From NCBI GenBank assembly GCA_963674835.2, contig CAXXKC010000003.1, forward strand, positions 1-64,000: 64,000 bases of DNA. The letters run 5' to 3'. Both the position numbers and the translations under genes were made by a program. This DNA comes from G963674835 sp963674835. GTDB lineage: Bacteria; Planctomycetota; Planctomycetia; Pirellulales; Thermoguttaceae. Below the pieces are notes generated by a model that had not been told where the DNA came from, did no database searches, and worked only from the letters and a program-made list of their open reading frames with translations. This document shows, one piece after another, positions 35,748-44,551 of this stretch (within the stretch, counting starts at the first letter, position 1; each line of letters begins with the position of its first letter).

Positions 35748-36315
35748 GCGGTTCCTCGATATTCTATTGATGCCTGTATTGAAAACGGAACAAGGGGTCC
35801 AACCCAATCCTGATCTTTCGGCCTCCCGATGGTCGGCCTCGTTCCAATTCCAATGCAGGGCCCAATAAGATGCAAACGGTTGCCAATTCGTCACGAGAGC
35901 TGGGCCGACCGCACTGGGTCGTGCTCCACCCACCGGTCGCCTCAGCTCCAAAGCGGGTCCACACGAATTCGAAAACGGCCGCCGGCGAAGACGGAGTGCC
36001 CATTGCGTGGTCTTCGCGTGGCACCACTTTCGGTTGTGTGTGGCTACGTTTAGCATAGTCGCCACGGCCGTGCAGGCCAACACGAAGGGCCTGCGGGAGG
36101 GCACCGGCGGTTCGTGAGGCGATGCGGTCCAGGCAATGATCGCGATTCGTGCCGGATACCAGCCAAAACGGCAGGAATCCTGGGGGCCCAGTTGCCGTTC
36201 GACACGCATTGGCCATGCGGGCCTCAATAGGTCGGCAGCAGCGGCCGGCAGACGCACGGGAGGCTCGCGACTTCTTGTGCATTTTGGCGAGACTGGTGAA
36301 TGTCCTACGACGGTG
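35748..36315. other. Intergenic region with a dispersed short repeat
   Basis: 568 bp between the GH106 and beta-helix genes. No gene is supported. Segments 36138-36155 and 36191-36224 match 59695-59746 upstream of the 6-phosphogluconate dehydrogenase gene with few mismatches (GATCGCGATTC(G/A)TGCCGG, then TCGAC(A/G)CGCATTGGC), the copy here carrying about 35 extra bases between the two blocks. Confidence 0.5.
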
Positions 36316-39300
36316 CTATTTCGACGGGGCCTGTTCGGCGCTCTGCAACGTCACTGGGCCGAGCAGCCCGGACTCCAGCAGCGGGGCGTCTGGCTTGAAT
36401 GGATTCCACGTCGTCGACGTCAGCCGCTTTTCGGAAGGGAGCGACTGGTCGCCGATCAGGCGGTTGGGCCAGAGGTTGGCCACTTCGATCTCCAGCCGGT
36501 TGTCCTTGGCCTGGACCGCACCGCCGATGGCCACTCGCCAGGGCGCGCACCAGACCACGCCCAAGTCGCGGCCGTTGAGCCGCACCCTCGCGAGGTTCTT
36601 CACCTTGCCCAGGTCCAGGAAGAGCGCCTTGGGCCGAGCGTCGCCCGAGGGTAGGTCGAACGTCTTGCGGTAGGTGGCCACGCCTGAGTAGTGACGAACG
36701 CCCTCTTCGGCCCGCTGCGACCAGTCGTCGAGCCGCTCGAAGGTGACCTTGGCCGGGCCGCCCCATTTCGGGTCGAACGACACGTCCCACGCCCCGGGGA
36801 GCTCGCCCAAGCGGACCATCGTGGGCCAGTTCGTACCTGGCGTTACCGGCGGCTTGTCGCGACCGTTGGAACGAAACACGACAAACCAGCTCTGGTGCGC
36901 CTCGAAGCGAAGCGGCAACGTCGTGCACGCGCTACGGGCATGGTAGACGGGCAGCGATCGCACCGCGCCGGACAGCGGGTCCCAGAGCTCCGGCACTCTG
37001 CCGGAAACTCGGAAGGTACAGGTCGCCTCGACCGGTTGGTCCTCGCGATTGGCGACGAAGTAGATCTCCGCGTCGCCGTCGCGCCGATGCACGTATCGCA
37101 ACGGGCCGTCGGAGGTGAAGTCCGGGGCGACGCCCATCTTCTGGAGCAGTTCGACCACGTCGGCGAAGTCGCCGTACTGTTGCGGCTCGTTCGGAACCGG
37201 TTTGCCGGCGATCTTCCACGGCGCCATTCCCATCGGTCCCAACTCCTGCGCAGGGTGCCGCACGTCGTTCTGGTTCGGTGGTACGGTCTGCCAGGTTCGA
37301 TCGGTGGGCACCTCGAGCAGGCGGCCGTCGCGGAGCTTGATCTGGAGCACCCCGATCAGGCCCGCGGGATTCGGCGCGTCGCCGCCATTGGTGGCGTCGA
37401 CCGTCACCACGTTCTTGCCCGGCTTCAGCAGGGTCGTTACATCCAAATCTGCGAGTTGGTGGAAATCACTCCCGCCGCCGGCGGCGCGTCCGTTGATCCG
37501 CAGGTCGAAGGCGTTGTCGGCCGTCATCAGCATGCGGGCCGACTCCACCTGGGCGTTATCGCCGAGCCGGACCGTGCGGTGGAAAGAGCAATGGCCCACC
37601 GGCGCGCTGGCGGCCGGGTTGCCTTCGCCATGCCAGATCCACTTTGCACCGGCCAGCGGGTTGGCGGCTTCCTCGACCGGTTGTGTCGGATGCGGTCGTC
37701 GCCAAACCACCCGGCCCTTGCCGAACCCATGTTCCTGGATCGAGACCCCATCGCAGTCGCCCCAAAGCTCGTCGGCCAGGCGTCTCACCTCTTCATCGCA
37801 CTGGGGATATTCGCTCAGGCTCGGCGACTTCAGCGGGGGAGGGCCGATGGCCGTCGCTCCGGCCGCGACCAACTCCTTTACTTTCGCCAGCAGCCGCGGG
37901 GTCATCGTATCGCAATCGGGCAAGACCAGGATGCGATAGCTTGTGCCGTCGGGCAGCACGAGGCGCCCGGCGTTTACCGACATGCGGCCGAGGAGCGTCT
38001 CGGGCGCGATGCCGTCGAAGTTGTAGCCGCGGTGGTCGGGCGGGTTGCCCTCGGTGGCGGAGGCCGGGGCGCGAAAGACGTGCGGCGCGCCCTCGGCCGA
38101 AAGGTAGCACACGTCGGCGACCGAACGCCCTCGCCGCAGGAGCCATTGGCATCGGGCGAGATAGGCGTGGTAGGCCGAGACCATGTCCCACCAGGTCTGC
38201 GTCCGCTCCCAGTGGACGCCGTAGGGCCCCATCGTCATGCCCGGCCGGCTGTCCAGCCGCGGCTGGTGCTGATAGCGGTGAAACACGATCCGATTGACGC
38301 CTGAGCAGAACGCCCAATCGCCCAGCGGCTTCATCGACGCCGGATAGGCGTGCCATCGCTCGGCGGCGGTGGAGGTGAAACTCTCGGCGGCGACGATCGG
38401 CCGGCCGCAGGTGTGCGCGATCGAGGCCGCCTCGAAGACGCTGAAGGCTGTGTTGAAGCCGTAGAGCCAGAACTCGCACATGGGGACGTCGGCCACCGCG
38501 CCGAGACTCAAATCGGCGGAGGGATTCAGGTCGTAGGGCTCGATCGACAGGCCAAAGCCGTAGCGGCGCGCTAGTTCCTTCAGGTGTCCGGCGTGGTTTT
38601 CGATCACCAACTCCTGCGCCGTCTGCCGCAGGTCCCAAAGGAACCGCTCGGAGGTCTCGAGGCTTCCCACGGCCCGCCCCGTCACGACGGGCAGATACGG
38701 CAGGGGGTCGTAGCCGCGGCGCCGGCGGAACTCATCGCGAAATGCGGCGGTCCAGTTCTGTGAGCCCATCTCCCAACTGTCGATGTGGAGCATAGTCCAG
38801 CCGGAGTCGACTGACGGTTGTCGCGGGCCGATCTCGCGGAGCAGGGTACCGAAGAACGCGTCGAAGTGGGCGTCGAGCGCCGCCTTGTCGAACTTGTCGC
38901 ATTCGAGGCCCAAGCCGGGCACGGGAGCTGGGCGAGTGTTGGCGCCCGTGCTCGCGCGGCAGAACCGCAGGATGGTCCAGTGTCCGGCCGGCACGTCCCA
39001 CGCCAGACGCCCGTCGGTGCCGAGCCGCGCAGTCAGGTCAACCACGCGGTCGACGGGAATGGCGGTGCCGGTCGGCCAGTCGGCGAACTTGGCCGGCGCA
39101 GGCAGAAAGGGCTTCGTGCCCGGCCGCGACGAATAAGGATGGCGCAGGTAGAGCGCCTTCTCGCCGATGTCGGCGATCGCGTGTGCGGAGCCGGTCTTGG
39201 GCACCGCCAGCACGGCCACGTCGGCGTAGAAATCGTTCTTCGCCTTGACGATCTCGGGCGGCACACCGTCGCTGCCGAAATAGGCTGGGCGCGGTGCAGG

Positions 39301-39846
39301 GCGGGGCAGCACGGCATCGAACTTTGCCGGCCCGCTCACCTCGACCTCGCTGGCAACCACGTGCTGCATCGACTGCTCGGGCCGCACCCACGGGCCCCCG
39401 CTGCCGGTCCACCCAGGCCCCGCGTTGATAGCGAATTGCAGGCCGAGCCGCGCCGCCTCGCGGACGGCGTGTTTGAAGAGCTGTCGCCACTGGGGGCTCA
39501 TGAATTTGACCGGTCCCTGCGGGATGCCGACGTTGACCTCCATGAAGATCACGCCACCGATGCCCGCGCGCTGTAGGGCCTCGAAGTCGGCCGTGATGCC
39601 TTCGCGGCTGAGATTGCCGTCCATCACGAACCAGTAGACCCACGGCCGGGCAGAAGCCGGCGGCGAGGCGAAGTGCGTTGCGAGATCATCGGCAGCCGCC
39701 TGCCGGTTCTCCAGCAGCGTCGTCGACATCAGCATCAAGGCGGCCGTCAAGGCTATGACGGCTCGTCGGGTCGCTTTGTTCATGGGGGCACCATTTGTTA
39801 CAAGCGGGTGATCGATTCGGCATCTGTTGACGGCCGGCTGCTTCAT
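36316..39846 (-). CDS. Large exported glycoside hydrolase, GH106 (alpha-L-rhamnosidase) type
   Basis: 1176 residues. After a signal peptide comes the catalytic-barrel opening WVYWFVMDGNLSREGITADFEALQRAGIGGVIFMEV, typical of GH106 rhamnosidases, then WRQLFKHAVREAARLGLQFAINAGPGW. Later segments include the substrate region SWEMGSQNWTAAFRDEFRRRRGYDPLPYLP and two C-terminal beta-sandwich domains with galactose-binding character (LDLGKVKNLARVRLNGRDLGVVWCAPW). It would release terminal rhamnose from plant or algal polysaccharides in the periplasm or outside. ATG 39846 has GAGGAA six bases upstream; ATG 39783 starts directly at the signal peptide and is the alternative. It is related to 50016-52919. 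Confidence 0.82.
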   Translation of the reverse strand: MKQPAVNRCRIDHPLVTNGAPMNKATRRAVIALTAALMLMSTTLLENRQAAADDLATHFASPPASARPWVYWFVMDGNLSREGITADFEALQRAGIGGVIFMEVNVGIPQGPVKFMSPQWRQLFKHAVREAARLGLQFAINAGPGWTGSGGPWVRPEQSMQHVVASEVEVSGPAKFDAVLPRPAPRPAYFGSDGVPPEIVKAKNDFYADVAVLAVPKTGSAHAIADIGEKALYLRHPYSSRPGTKPFLPAPAKFADWPTGTAIPVDRVVDLTARLGTDGRLAWDVPAGHWTILRFCRASTGANTRPAPVPGLGLECDKFDKAALDAHFDAFFGTLLREIGPRQPSVDSGWTMLHIDSWEMGSQNWTAAFRDEFRRRRGYDPLPYLPVVTGRAVGSLETSERFLWDLRQTAQELVIENHAGHLKELARRYGFGLSIEPYDLNPSADLSLGAVADVPMCEFWLYGFNTAFSVFEAASIAHTCGRPIVAAESFTSTAAERWHAYPASMKPLGDWAFCSGVNRIVFHRYQHQPRLDSRPGMTMGPYGVHWERTQTWWDMVSAYHAYLARCQWLLRRGRSVADVCYLSAEGAPHVFRAPASATEGNPPDHRGYNFDGIAPETLLGRMSVNAGRLVLPDGTSYRILVLPDCDTMTPRLLAKVKELVAAGATAIGPPPLKSPSLSEYPQCDEEVRRLADELWGDCDGVSIQEHGFGKGRVVWRRPHPTQPVEEAANPLAGAKWIWHGEGNPAASAPVGHCSFHRTVRLGDNAQVESARMLMTADNAFDLRINGRAAGGGSDFHQLADLDVTTLLKPGKNVVTVDATNGGDAPNPAGLIGVLQIKLRDGRLLEVPTDRTWQTVPPNQNDVRHPAQELGPMGMAPWKIAGKPVPNEPQQYGDFADVVELLQKMGVAPDFTSDGPLRYVHRRDGDAEIYFVANREDQPVEATCTFRVSGRVPELWDPLSGAVRSLPVYHARSACTTLPLRFEAHQSWFVVFRSNGRDKPPVTPGTNWPTMVRLGELPGAWDVSFDPKWGGPAKVTFERLDDWSQRAEEGVRHYSGVATYRKTFDLPSGDARPKALFLDLGKVKNLARVRLNGRDLGVVWCAPWRVAIGGAVQAKDNRLEIEVANLWPNRLIGDQSLPSEKRLTSTTWNPFKPDAPLLESGLLGPVTLQSAEQAPSK

Positions 39847-40010
39847 CTATTTCCTCATTGTAGCGATACCATACCGTGTCCCGAAATGAGTTTCTGTCCC
39901 AGTCCAAGATCTTCATCGCTGCGCACCGAGCGTTCCTTCCCGCTCCAGAGTCTGGTACGAAGATCCTCTCGTCAGGCTTTGGGGGGGCTTGTTCCTCAGA
40001 TGTAGCGGTT

Positions 40011-40316
40011 GGCGTCGGAGGAAGGACAACGGCAGGTCCAGCTCTTGCGCAATCCATATACGCTACGCGACACCCTCCAGTGGTTGGTTGACCATGGACC
40101 TTCGGCCGTGGTGATTGCAGCGGCCATCGGTATATGCCTGTGCTTTTCGCGGCTGTTCGAAAAACAGTTGCTACGCCTGATGGCGAGCCGTGGAAGGCTC
40201 GGCACACCCGAGGATCGCTAGAACCGCGCCAAGATGGTGCTCGGCGTATTTCGCGGCGTGGCGAACAGCTCCGTTGTGGTTGGCTCACCGAGGATGACGA
40301 CCAGAACGCGGCGCAG
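40011..40316 (+). pseudogene. Internally deleted partial copy of the MscS channel gene
   Basis: Bases 40011-40270 match 19320-19570 of the channel gene (LLRNPYTLRDTLQWLVDHGPS etc.). The match then jumps to 20220 and continues through the lost stop codon into the downstream element. About 650 bp are missing at a GCGA(A/G)C microhomology, out of frame, and an in-frame TAG lies at 40219-40221. It cannot make a channel. Confidence 0.85.
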
Positions 40317-40386
40317 ACCGGCCCGTGCTGAAGGGACGTCGCCGGGTTCTGGCGTATGCACAGCCGGGCGTGGGGCTGGTTTTGAT

Positions 40387-40446
40387 GGCGGGACTGTAAG
40401 GGCAGGTGGCCTGGCCGAGAGAGGCGCTGTAAGATCATGGGGTTTG
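40387..40446 (+). repeat. Dispersed element, copy 3 (5' half)
   Basis: Matches the first ~60 bp of 20331-20430 (AGGTGGCCTGGC, GAGAG, GCTGTAAGAT, ATGGGGTTTG). The hairpin end is missing. It travelled with the MscS fragment as one segmental duplication. Confidence 0.7.
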
Positions 40447-40546
40447 CCGCGAGGGGAGCGACGGCAGATCGCCGGGCAGCGAGCATTCAGTTGAGCGTGG
40501 CGGCAGGCGGCGGGTTGTCTTTGAGACTCCCGACGCCTTTCATGGA

Positions 40547-40634
40547 ACTTGTTGCATACCCTGTGATCCGAGGATCGCCCCAAGTCGGGCACTTCGAATC
40601 CAAGAAACTAGCTGCGTCCAGGTTTCGATTTCCC
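40547..40634 (+). mobile_element. Miniature RAYT-derived element, copy C (3' part)
   Basis: Only the 3' third is present (ACTTGTTGCATACC, GATCCGAGGATCGC, then TTTCGATTTCCC). A partial repeat of the same tail follows at about 40648-40675. Confidence 0.6.
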
Positions 40635-40740
40635 AAATAGAGAGAGTCAGCTGTGTCCGCGTTTCGATTCCCGCGAAGCTGGGACGAAGACCGGGCTACA
40701 AGGCGATAGTGAAACTACTTACGGCTAGGAGGTTCAACAG

Positions 40741-40983
40741 ATGAGTGCAGAACCGTTCAAGACAGTGTTAAGTATTGTCGACCGATTGCGAAACGGGCAC
40801 ATCTATTGCGAATTGACAAACTGTCGTAATGACGCAATCAGTGTCCTTGCGGTAGTGCCCGGACAACACTGGGAAATTGATGTTCTTTCCGATGGAACTC
40901 TCGACGTTGAGATATACACGAGCGATGGGACCATCTACGGTGAGCAGAAACTCGACGAGCTTGTCAACGAGTTTTCGGAGTGA
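40741..40983 (+). CDS. Small hypothetical protein (80 aa)
   Basis: 80 residues with AGGAGG about eight bases before the ATG. Acidic, with alternating beta-strand pattern (CELTNCRNDAISVLAVVPGQHWEIDVLSDGTLDVEIYTSDG), no signal peptide and no membrane segment. The layout resembles small orphan beta-rich proteins found singly in many bacteria, some next to toxins as immunity proteins, but no toxin is adjacent and no family name is given. It lies between miniature RAYT copies C and D in an accessory island. Confidence 0.6.
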   Translation: MSAEPFKTVLSIVDRLRNGHIYCELTNCRNDAISVLAVVPGQHWEIDVLSDGTLDVEIYTSDGTIYGEQKLDELVNEFSE

Positions 40984-41007
40984 GACGCGTGAAGGGCTCG
41001 AATGCGA

Positions 41008-41322
41008 AATCGGAACGGGGGCGTAGCGAGTATTAACGGGATGGGGCAGAGCGGGCTGGATTGCCGGCATGGCGAGAAGATCGCGGGTGGTTCGTGGTGG
41101 GGTGGTGTATCATGTGCTGAATCGGTCCATGGCTGGATTGACCAACAAGGAAGCCAACGCCATCCAGACGGGCATTGCGAGGAAGCGGCGCTACGGAGGC
41201 TGGGACTGGCGGATTCAGCAGGCAAATCGTGTGGACTTGTTGCATACTCCGGGATCCGAGGGTCGCGCCCAGTCGGGCGATTCAAATCCAAGAGACTGGC
41301 TGCGTCCCGGCTTCGATTTCCC
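41008..41322 (+). mobile_element. Miniature RAYT-derived element, copy D
   Basis: Full-length relative of copy A. From 41069 it encodes MARRSRVVRGGVVYHVLNRS fused in frame to TGIARKRRYGGWDWRIQQ...RVDLL. Both flanks are conserved. The same N-to-C junction as copy A shows that the deletion predates the spread of the copies. Confidence 0.7.
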
Positions 41323-41324
41323 AA

Positions 41325-41489
41325 TACGTCAACTCGCCGCAGACCGAAGCGGAAATGGATGCCATCCCACGATGCATTCGTCGGTGAAGCCCTTACGGCG
41401 GTCCGGCATGGACCGACCAGACAGCCAAGCGACTGGGGCTACAATCAACGCTCCGTCGTCGCGGCCGTCCCCGCAAGGAACCTGTATGA
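41325..41489 (+). pseudogene. RAYT transposase C-terminal fragment
   Basis: Encodes YVNSPQTEAEMDAIPRCIRR, an in-frame TGA at 41385, then SPYGGPAWTDQTAKRLGLQS and TLRRRGRPRK, the classic end of IS200-like REP-associated transposases. It follows copy D directly and is a separate, less deleted remnant. The TGA probably replaces GGA. Confidence 0.75.
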
Positions 41490-41569
41490 CCCACTACAGC
41501 ACGTATCCTACCGACTATATGCGTCTATCCCCTTCTACGGTCCCTCTATGGTCCTCAGAGCTGAGTCAA

Positions 41570-42268
41570 CTATATCTGGAGCCGTGACAGGATCGGTTCC
41601 TCAATATCTCTTGGATTCTCGAGGACAGCACGTAGTGCGATTTCGACGCCTGTTGCAGATGTCTCTAGCGACATACTCGGAGCTCCGAGGTTTTCTGGTA
41701 GCGCTGCAACACTTGGAAGATGGGGAAGGTGAATCCACCCTGCACGAATTGGCATTTTGCTTGAGTAAATACGATGAAGGATGCCATACATTAAATGGTT
41801 GCAGCAAAACGTACCTGGCGCATCCGAAATATCGGAAGGTATGCCAGACTTGCGCATAGCCTTTACAATGGCACGAACGGGCAACGTCGAATAGTATGCA
41901 GCAGGGCCATCGGGAACTGTCAGTTGGCCCTGCAGGGAACGCCCATTGTTGTCTGCGAGACCGTATCTTGTCGAGTCGTTCAAGTTCTGGGCGATTCGCT
42001 CGACGGTTATTATCGCACGTCCCCCATATTCCCCCATCATGACCACGATGTCCGGTGCGGTTTCGGCAATTGAAGCCCACACGAAGTCGATGCATTCGAA
42101 AAAGTTGTTCGGGACTATGCGAGCAACTATTTCCGATCCACCGATCTGTCTGCCGTCAAGCTTACGCGCTACCGATTCTGCCGGATTGTCGGGGGTACGT
42201 CCGTAAGCTTCGAACCCCGTAAGAAGTATTCTACGCGATGCAATTCTGTCCGCGCTATCTTGTGCCAC
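41570..42268 (-). CDS. Pyroglutamyl-peptidase I-like cysteine peptidase (C15)
   Basis: 232 residues from GTG 42268. The catalytic triad of C15 is visible: Glu80 in VVMMGEYGGR, Cys156 in APGTFCCNHLMYG and His180 in AGWIHLPHLP. RILLTGFEAYG is the usual first strand. Such enzymes remove N-terminal pyroglutamate from peptides in the cytoplasm. The frame is open upstream to a TTG at 42373, but that part looks non-coding; GTG 42268 has GGAG about ten bases upstream. Base composition is lower in GC than the core genes, and the gene sits in an accessory island. The 302-bp gap after its start holds nothing recognised. Confidence 0.82.
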   Translation of the reverse strand: MAQDSADRIASRRILLTGFEAYGRTPDNPAESVARKLDGRQIGGSEIVARIVPNNFFECIDFVWASIAETAPDIVVMMGEYGGRAIITVERIAQNLNDSTRYGLADNNGRSLQGQLTVPDGPAAYYSTLPVRAIVKAMRKSGIPSDISDAPGTFCCNHLMYGILHRIYSSKMPIRAGWIHLPHLPSVAALPENLGAPSMSLETSATGVEIALRAVLENPRDIEEPILSRLQI

Positions 42269-42570
42269 CTGACATGGTCTCCAGCCGGCTTGCCGTCGGC
42301 ATGCTGCAGCCCCTGTGCCTGCCCAAATGGGGCATTGTCCAGCGATTCTAGCCGCTTCGTGCGGAGTGGTCAATTACTTGGGAAAGTCGGGCGAAGCTTT
42401 GCTGCGGTGCGGTGTCTGGCGCGGAATGAGAGGCGATTTGACGGGTGGACGCGAGAGAGTGGTATGTGAAGGGGAGTGTCGAGAGGTGCTTGTCGGGTAT
42501 GGGGCGAGGCGGTAGGCTTTGGGGCGAAATGTGCGGTGTTGGTCCTTTGTCCTGCTCGAAAGGAGACTGT

Positions 42571-43071
42571 ATGATCGTTCGCCCGGAGTCAGCGAAGGAT
42601 TATGATGCCGTCCGGAACGTTCTTCTGGCGGCGTTTGCAGATCATCCGTACAGCCATCAGACCGAGCACCTGATTGTCGAGGAGTTGAGGGCCGCCGACG
42701 CGATGACGGTTGGGCTGGTGGCGGAGTTGGACGGAGAGGTGGTGGGGCACATTGCGTTTTCACCCGTGACGATTGGCGGGAAGGATTGCGGCTGGCTTGG
42801 CCTGGGGCCGATCGGTGTGTGGCCGGAGCGTCAAAGGCAGGGGATTGGCAAGCGGATGATGGAGGAGGGGCTCAGCGCGATTCGCGCGTTGGGCGCTCGG
42901 GGATGCGTGTTGGTCGGTGACCCGGCGTACTACGAGCGTTTTGGCTTCCGGAGCAACCCGGCGTTGACGATGGAAGGGGTTCCAGCGGAGAACCTGATGT
43001 GTTTGCCGATGGCTGAACCGATGCCGGAAGGTGAAGTGGTGCACCATCGCGCGTTTCATGCGGGCGAGTAG
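42571..43071 (+). CDS. GNAT N-acetyltransferase (YhbS-like)
   Basis: 166 residues from ATG 42571, with AAAGGAGA five bases upstream. The acetyl-CoA pyrophosphate-binding motif is GVWPERQRQGIGKRMM, preceded by the beta4 strand WLGLGPIGV and followed by the GDPAYYERFGF motif typical of the YhbS/COG3153 subgroup. The acceptor substrate is unknown; members acetylate small amines or proteins. It is a single gene, convergent with the serine hydrolase downstream. Confidence 0.88.
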   Translation: MIVRPESAKDYDAVRNVLLAAFADHPYSHQTEHLIVEELRAADAMTVGLVAELDGEVVGHIAFSPVTIGGKDCGWLGLGPIGVWPERQRQGIGKRMMEEGLSAIRALGARGCVLVGDPAYYERFGFRSNPALTMEGVPAENLMCLPMAEPMPEGEVVHHRAFHAGE

Positions 43072-43091
43072 ATCGCCTTCGGTGTAACTGT

Positions 43092-43128
43092 GGCGTGTAT
43101 TTCGCTTTCGGAACCATAGGAACACGCC
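43092..43128. terminator. Palindrome between convergent genes (GGCGTGT...ACACGCC)
   Basis: A seven-bp stem in the 99-bp gap between the convergent acetyltransferase and serine hydrolase genes. It is a relative of the palindrome at 4119-4151 and may end both transcripts. Confidence 0.45.
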
Positions 43129-43170
43129 GCCGCGGCGCTGCCGTTCAGCGCGACACGCACTTGCCGACGG

Positions 43171-44370
43171 TCATTGGCGAGTGTCGAGGGCGGCCTTGGT
43201 GAAGACCGCTCGGGCGTTTTGGCCCTGGCCGGGGAAGTCGGCGTGCTGCACGAGCCAGACGAGGATGAGGCCGCGTTGGGTATCGGCGTTGGTCAGCGTG
43301 GAATACGCACCGCCGTGGCCGAAGGAGTGTTCGCCGACGGAGAAGCCGAAGCCGTAGCTCTCGCGCAGTGACGGGGGCGTCTGCCGGCGGGTGAGCTGCT
43401 CGACGGCGGACTCGGAGAGATAGCGGCGGCCGTCGAGTTGCCCACGGTTGAGAAGCATCTGGTAGAAGCAGGCGAGGTCGTGGGCGGTGGAGAAGAGTCC
43501 GCCGGCGGGGACGGGGAAGCGCTCGGTGCGGTCGGAGAGCGGGTAGTGGAGCTGACTGATCGTCGTTTGGACGAGCCCATTCTTGCCGGGGCCTGACCGA
43601 TAGGACTGGGCCAGGCGCGCGATCTGCTCGGGGCTGGGCCAGAAGGTGGTGTCGGTCATGCCCATCGGCTGGAAGAATCGCTGGTCGAGAAATGTCTCGA
43701 AGGGTACCCCGGCGACGACCTCGATGATCCGTGCGGCCGTGTTGATGCCGGCGTTGCTGTAGGAGTACTTGCTGTCGGGCTCGAACTCCAGGGGCGTCAT
43801 GGCGTAGCTGCGGACGCGAGCGCTCAGGGGGAACCGGTCCAGTGTCGGTTCTTCCAACGCGGACTTGAAGGGAAGGCCGCTGGTGTGTGTAAGCACGTTG
43901 CGGATCGTGATGGGATGCGCTGGCTTGCGAAGCAAGACGTGATCGGCATCTCGTTCCGCGACGACCATCTGGCCTTGGAACTCGGGGAGGTACTTTTCGA
44001 CGGGGTCGTCGACGCTGAGCTTGCCTTCGTCGACCAGCAGCATGAGTGCCGACGCGGTGATCGGCTTCGATTGGGAAGCGATCCAGAAGACGGCGTCGGT
44101 GCGCATGGGCTTCTTGGCGGCGACGTCGGCCCAGCCGACCGCTTCGACGTCGAGGACGGCGGCTTTGTCGGCCACGAGCATGACGGCGCCGGCGAGTTCC
44201 TGACGATCGACAAAGGGCTGAACGTGGCTGGCGAGACTGTTGGGCGGCTGGGCGACTGCCTGGGAGGGTGGAAGGGCTATGGGGTAGGCGGCAAGGACGG
44301 CGGTTACGATGGCGACGGGGAGTTTGGTCGACACGGGGGATGGTCTGCTGGTGTGGTGGGAAGTGTGCAT
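43171..44370 (-). CDS. Class C beta-lactamase-like serine hydrolase (exported)
   Basis: 399 residues. The signal peptide (STKLPVAIVTAVLAAYPIALPPSQAVA) follows a short basic stretch. Active-site motifs are SQSK (Ser99-Lys102), YSN (204-206) and HGG near the C-terminus. This is the penicillin-binding/esterase EstB-type fold, which includes D-aminopeptidases, esterases and class C beta-lactamases; the substrate cannot be told from motifs. ATG 44370 starts the signal region, without a good ribosome-binding site; the longer frame to 44538 is low-complexity and unlikely. It diverges from the exported isomerase cassette. Confidence 0.82.
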   Translation of the reverse strand: MHTSHHTSRPSPVSTKLPVAIVTAVLAAYPIALPPSQAVAQPPNSLASHVQPFVDRQELAGAVMLVADKAAVLDVEAVGWADVAAKKPMRTDAVFWIASQSKPITASALMLLVDEGKLSVDDPVEKYLPEFQGQMVVAERDADHVLLRKPAHPITIRNVLTHTSGLPFKSALEEPTLDRFPLSARVRSYAMTPLEFEPDSKYSYSNAGINTAARIIEVVAGVPFETFLDQRFFQPMGMTDTTFWPSPEQIARLAQSYRSGPGKNGLVQTTISQLHYPLSDRTERFPVPAGGLFSTAHDLACFYQMLLNRGQLDGRRYLSESAVEQLTRRQTPPSLRESYGFGFSVGEHSFGHGGAYSTLTNADTQRGLILVWLVQHADFPGQGQNARAVFTKAALDTRQ

Positions 44371-44551
44371 TGGAGAGATGGTTGGATTGTGGCGCGCCGC
44401 GGCACGGTTGGCAAGGGTTGACGTGTGTGGCGGGCGAGGGGCGGTCTTTAGCGGGTGGCGTGGGGTGTTGTGGGTTGCAATCGGGTGCTGGGGCGGATAA
44501 CGTGGAGGCAGGTTGTTGGGGTATCGCAAGACTGACACTGAAGGTGAACCG

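Noticed and set aside
34215..35813. 532-codon plus-strand open frame antisense to the beta-helix protein
   Set aside because: No domain and no start signal; the beta-helix protein has a signal peptide and repeats.
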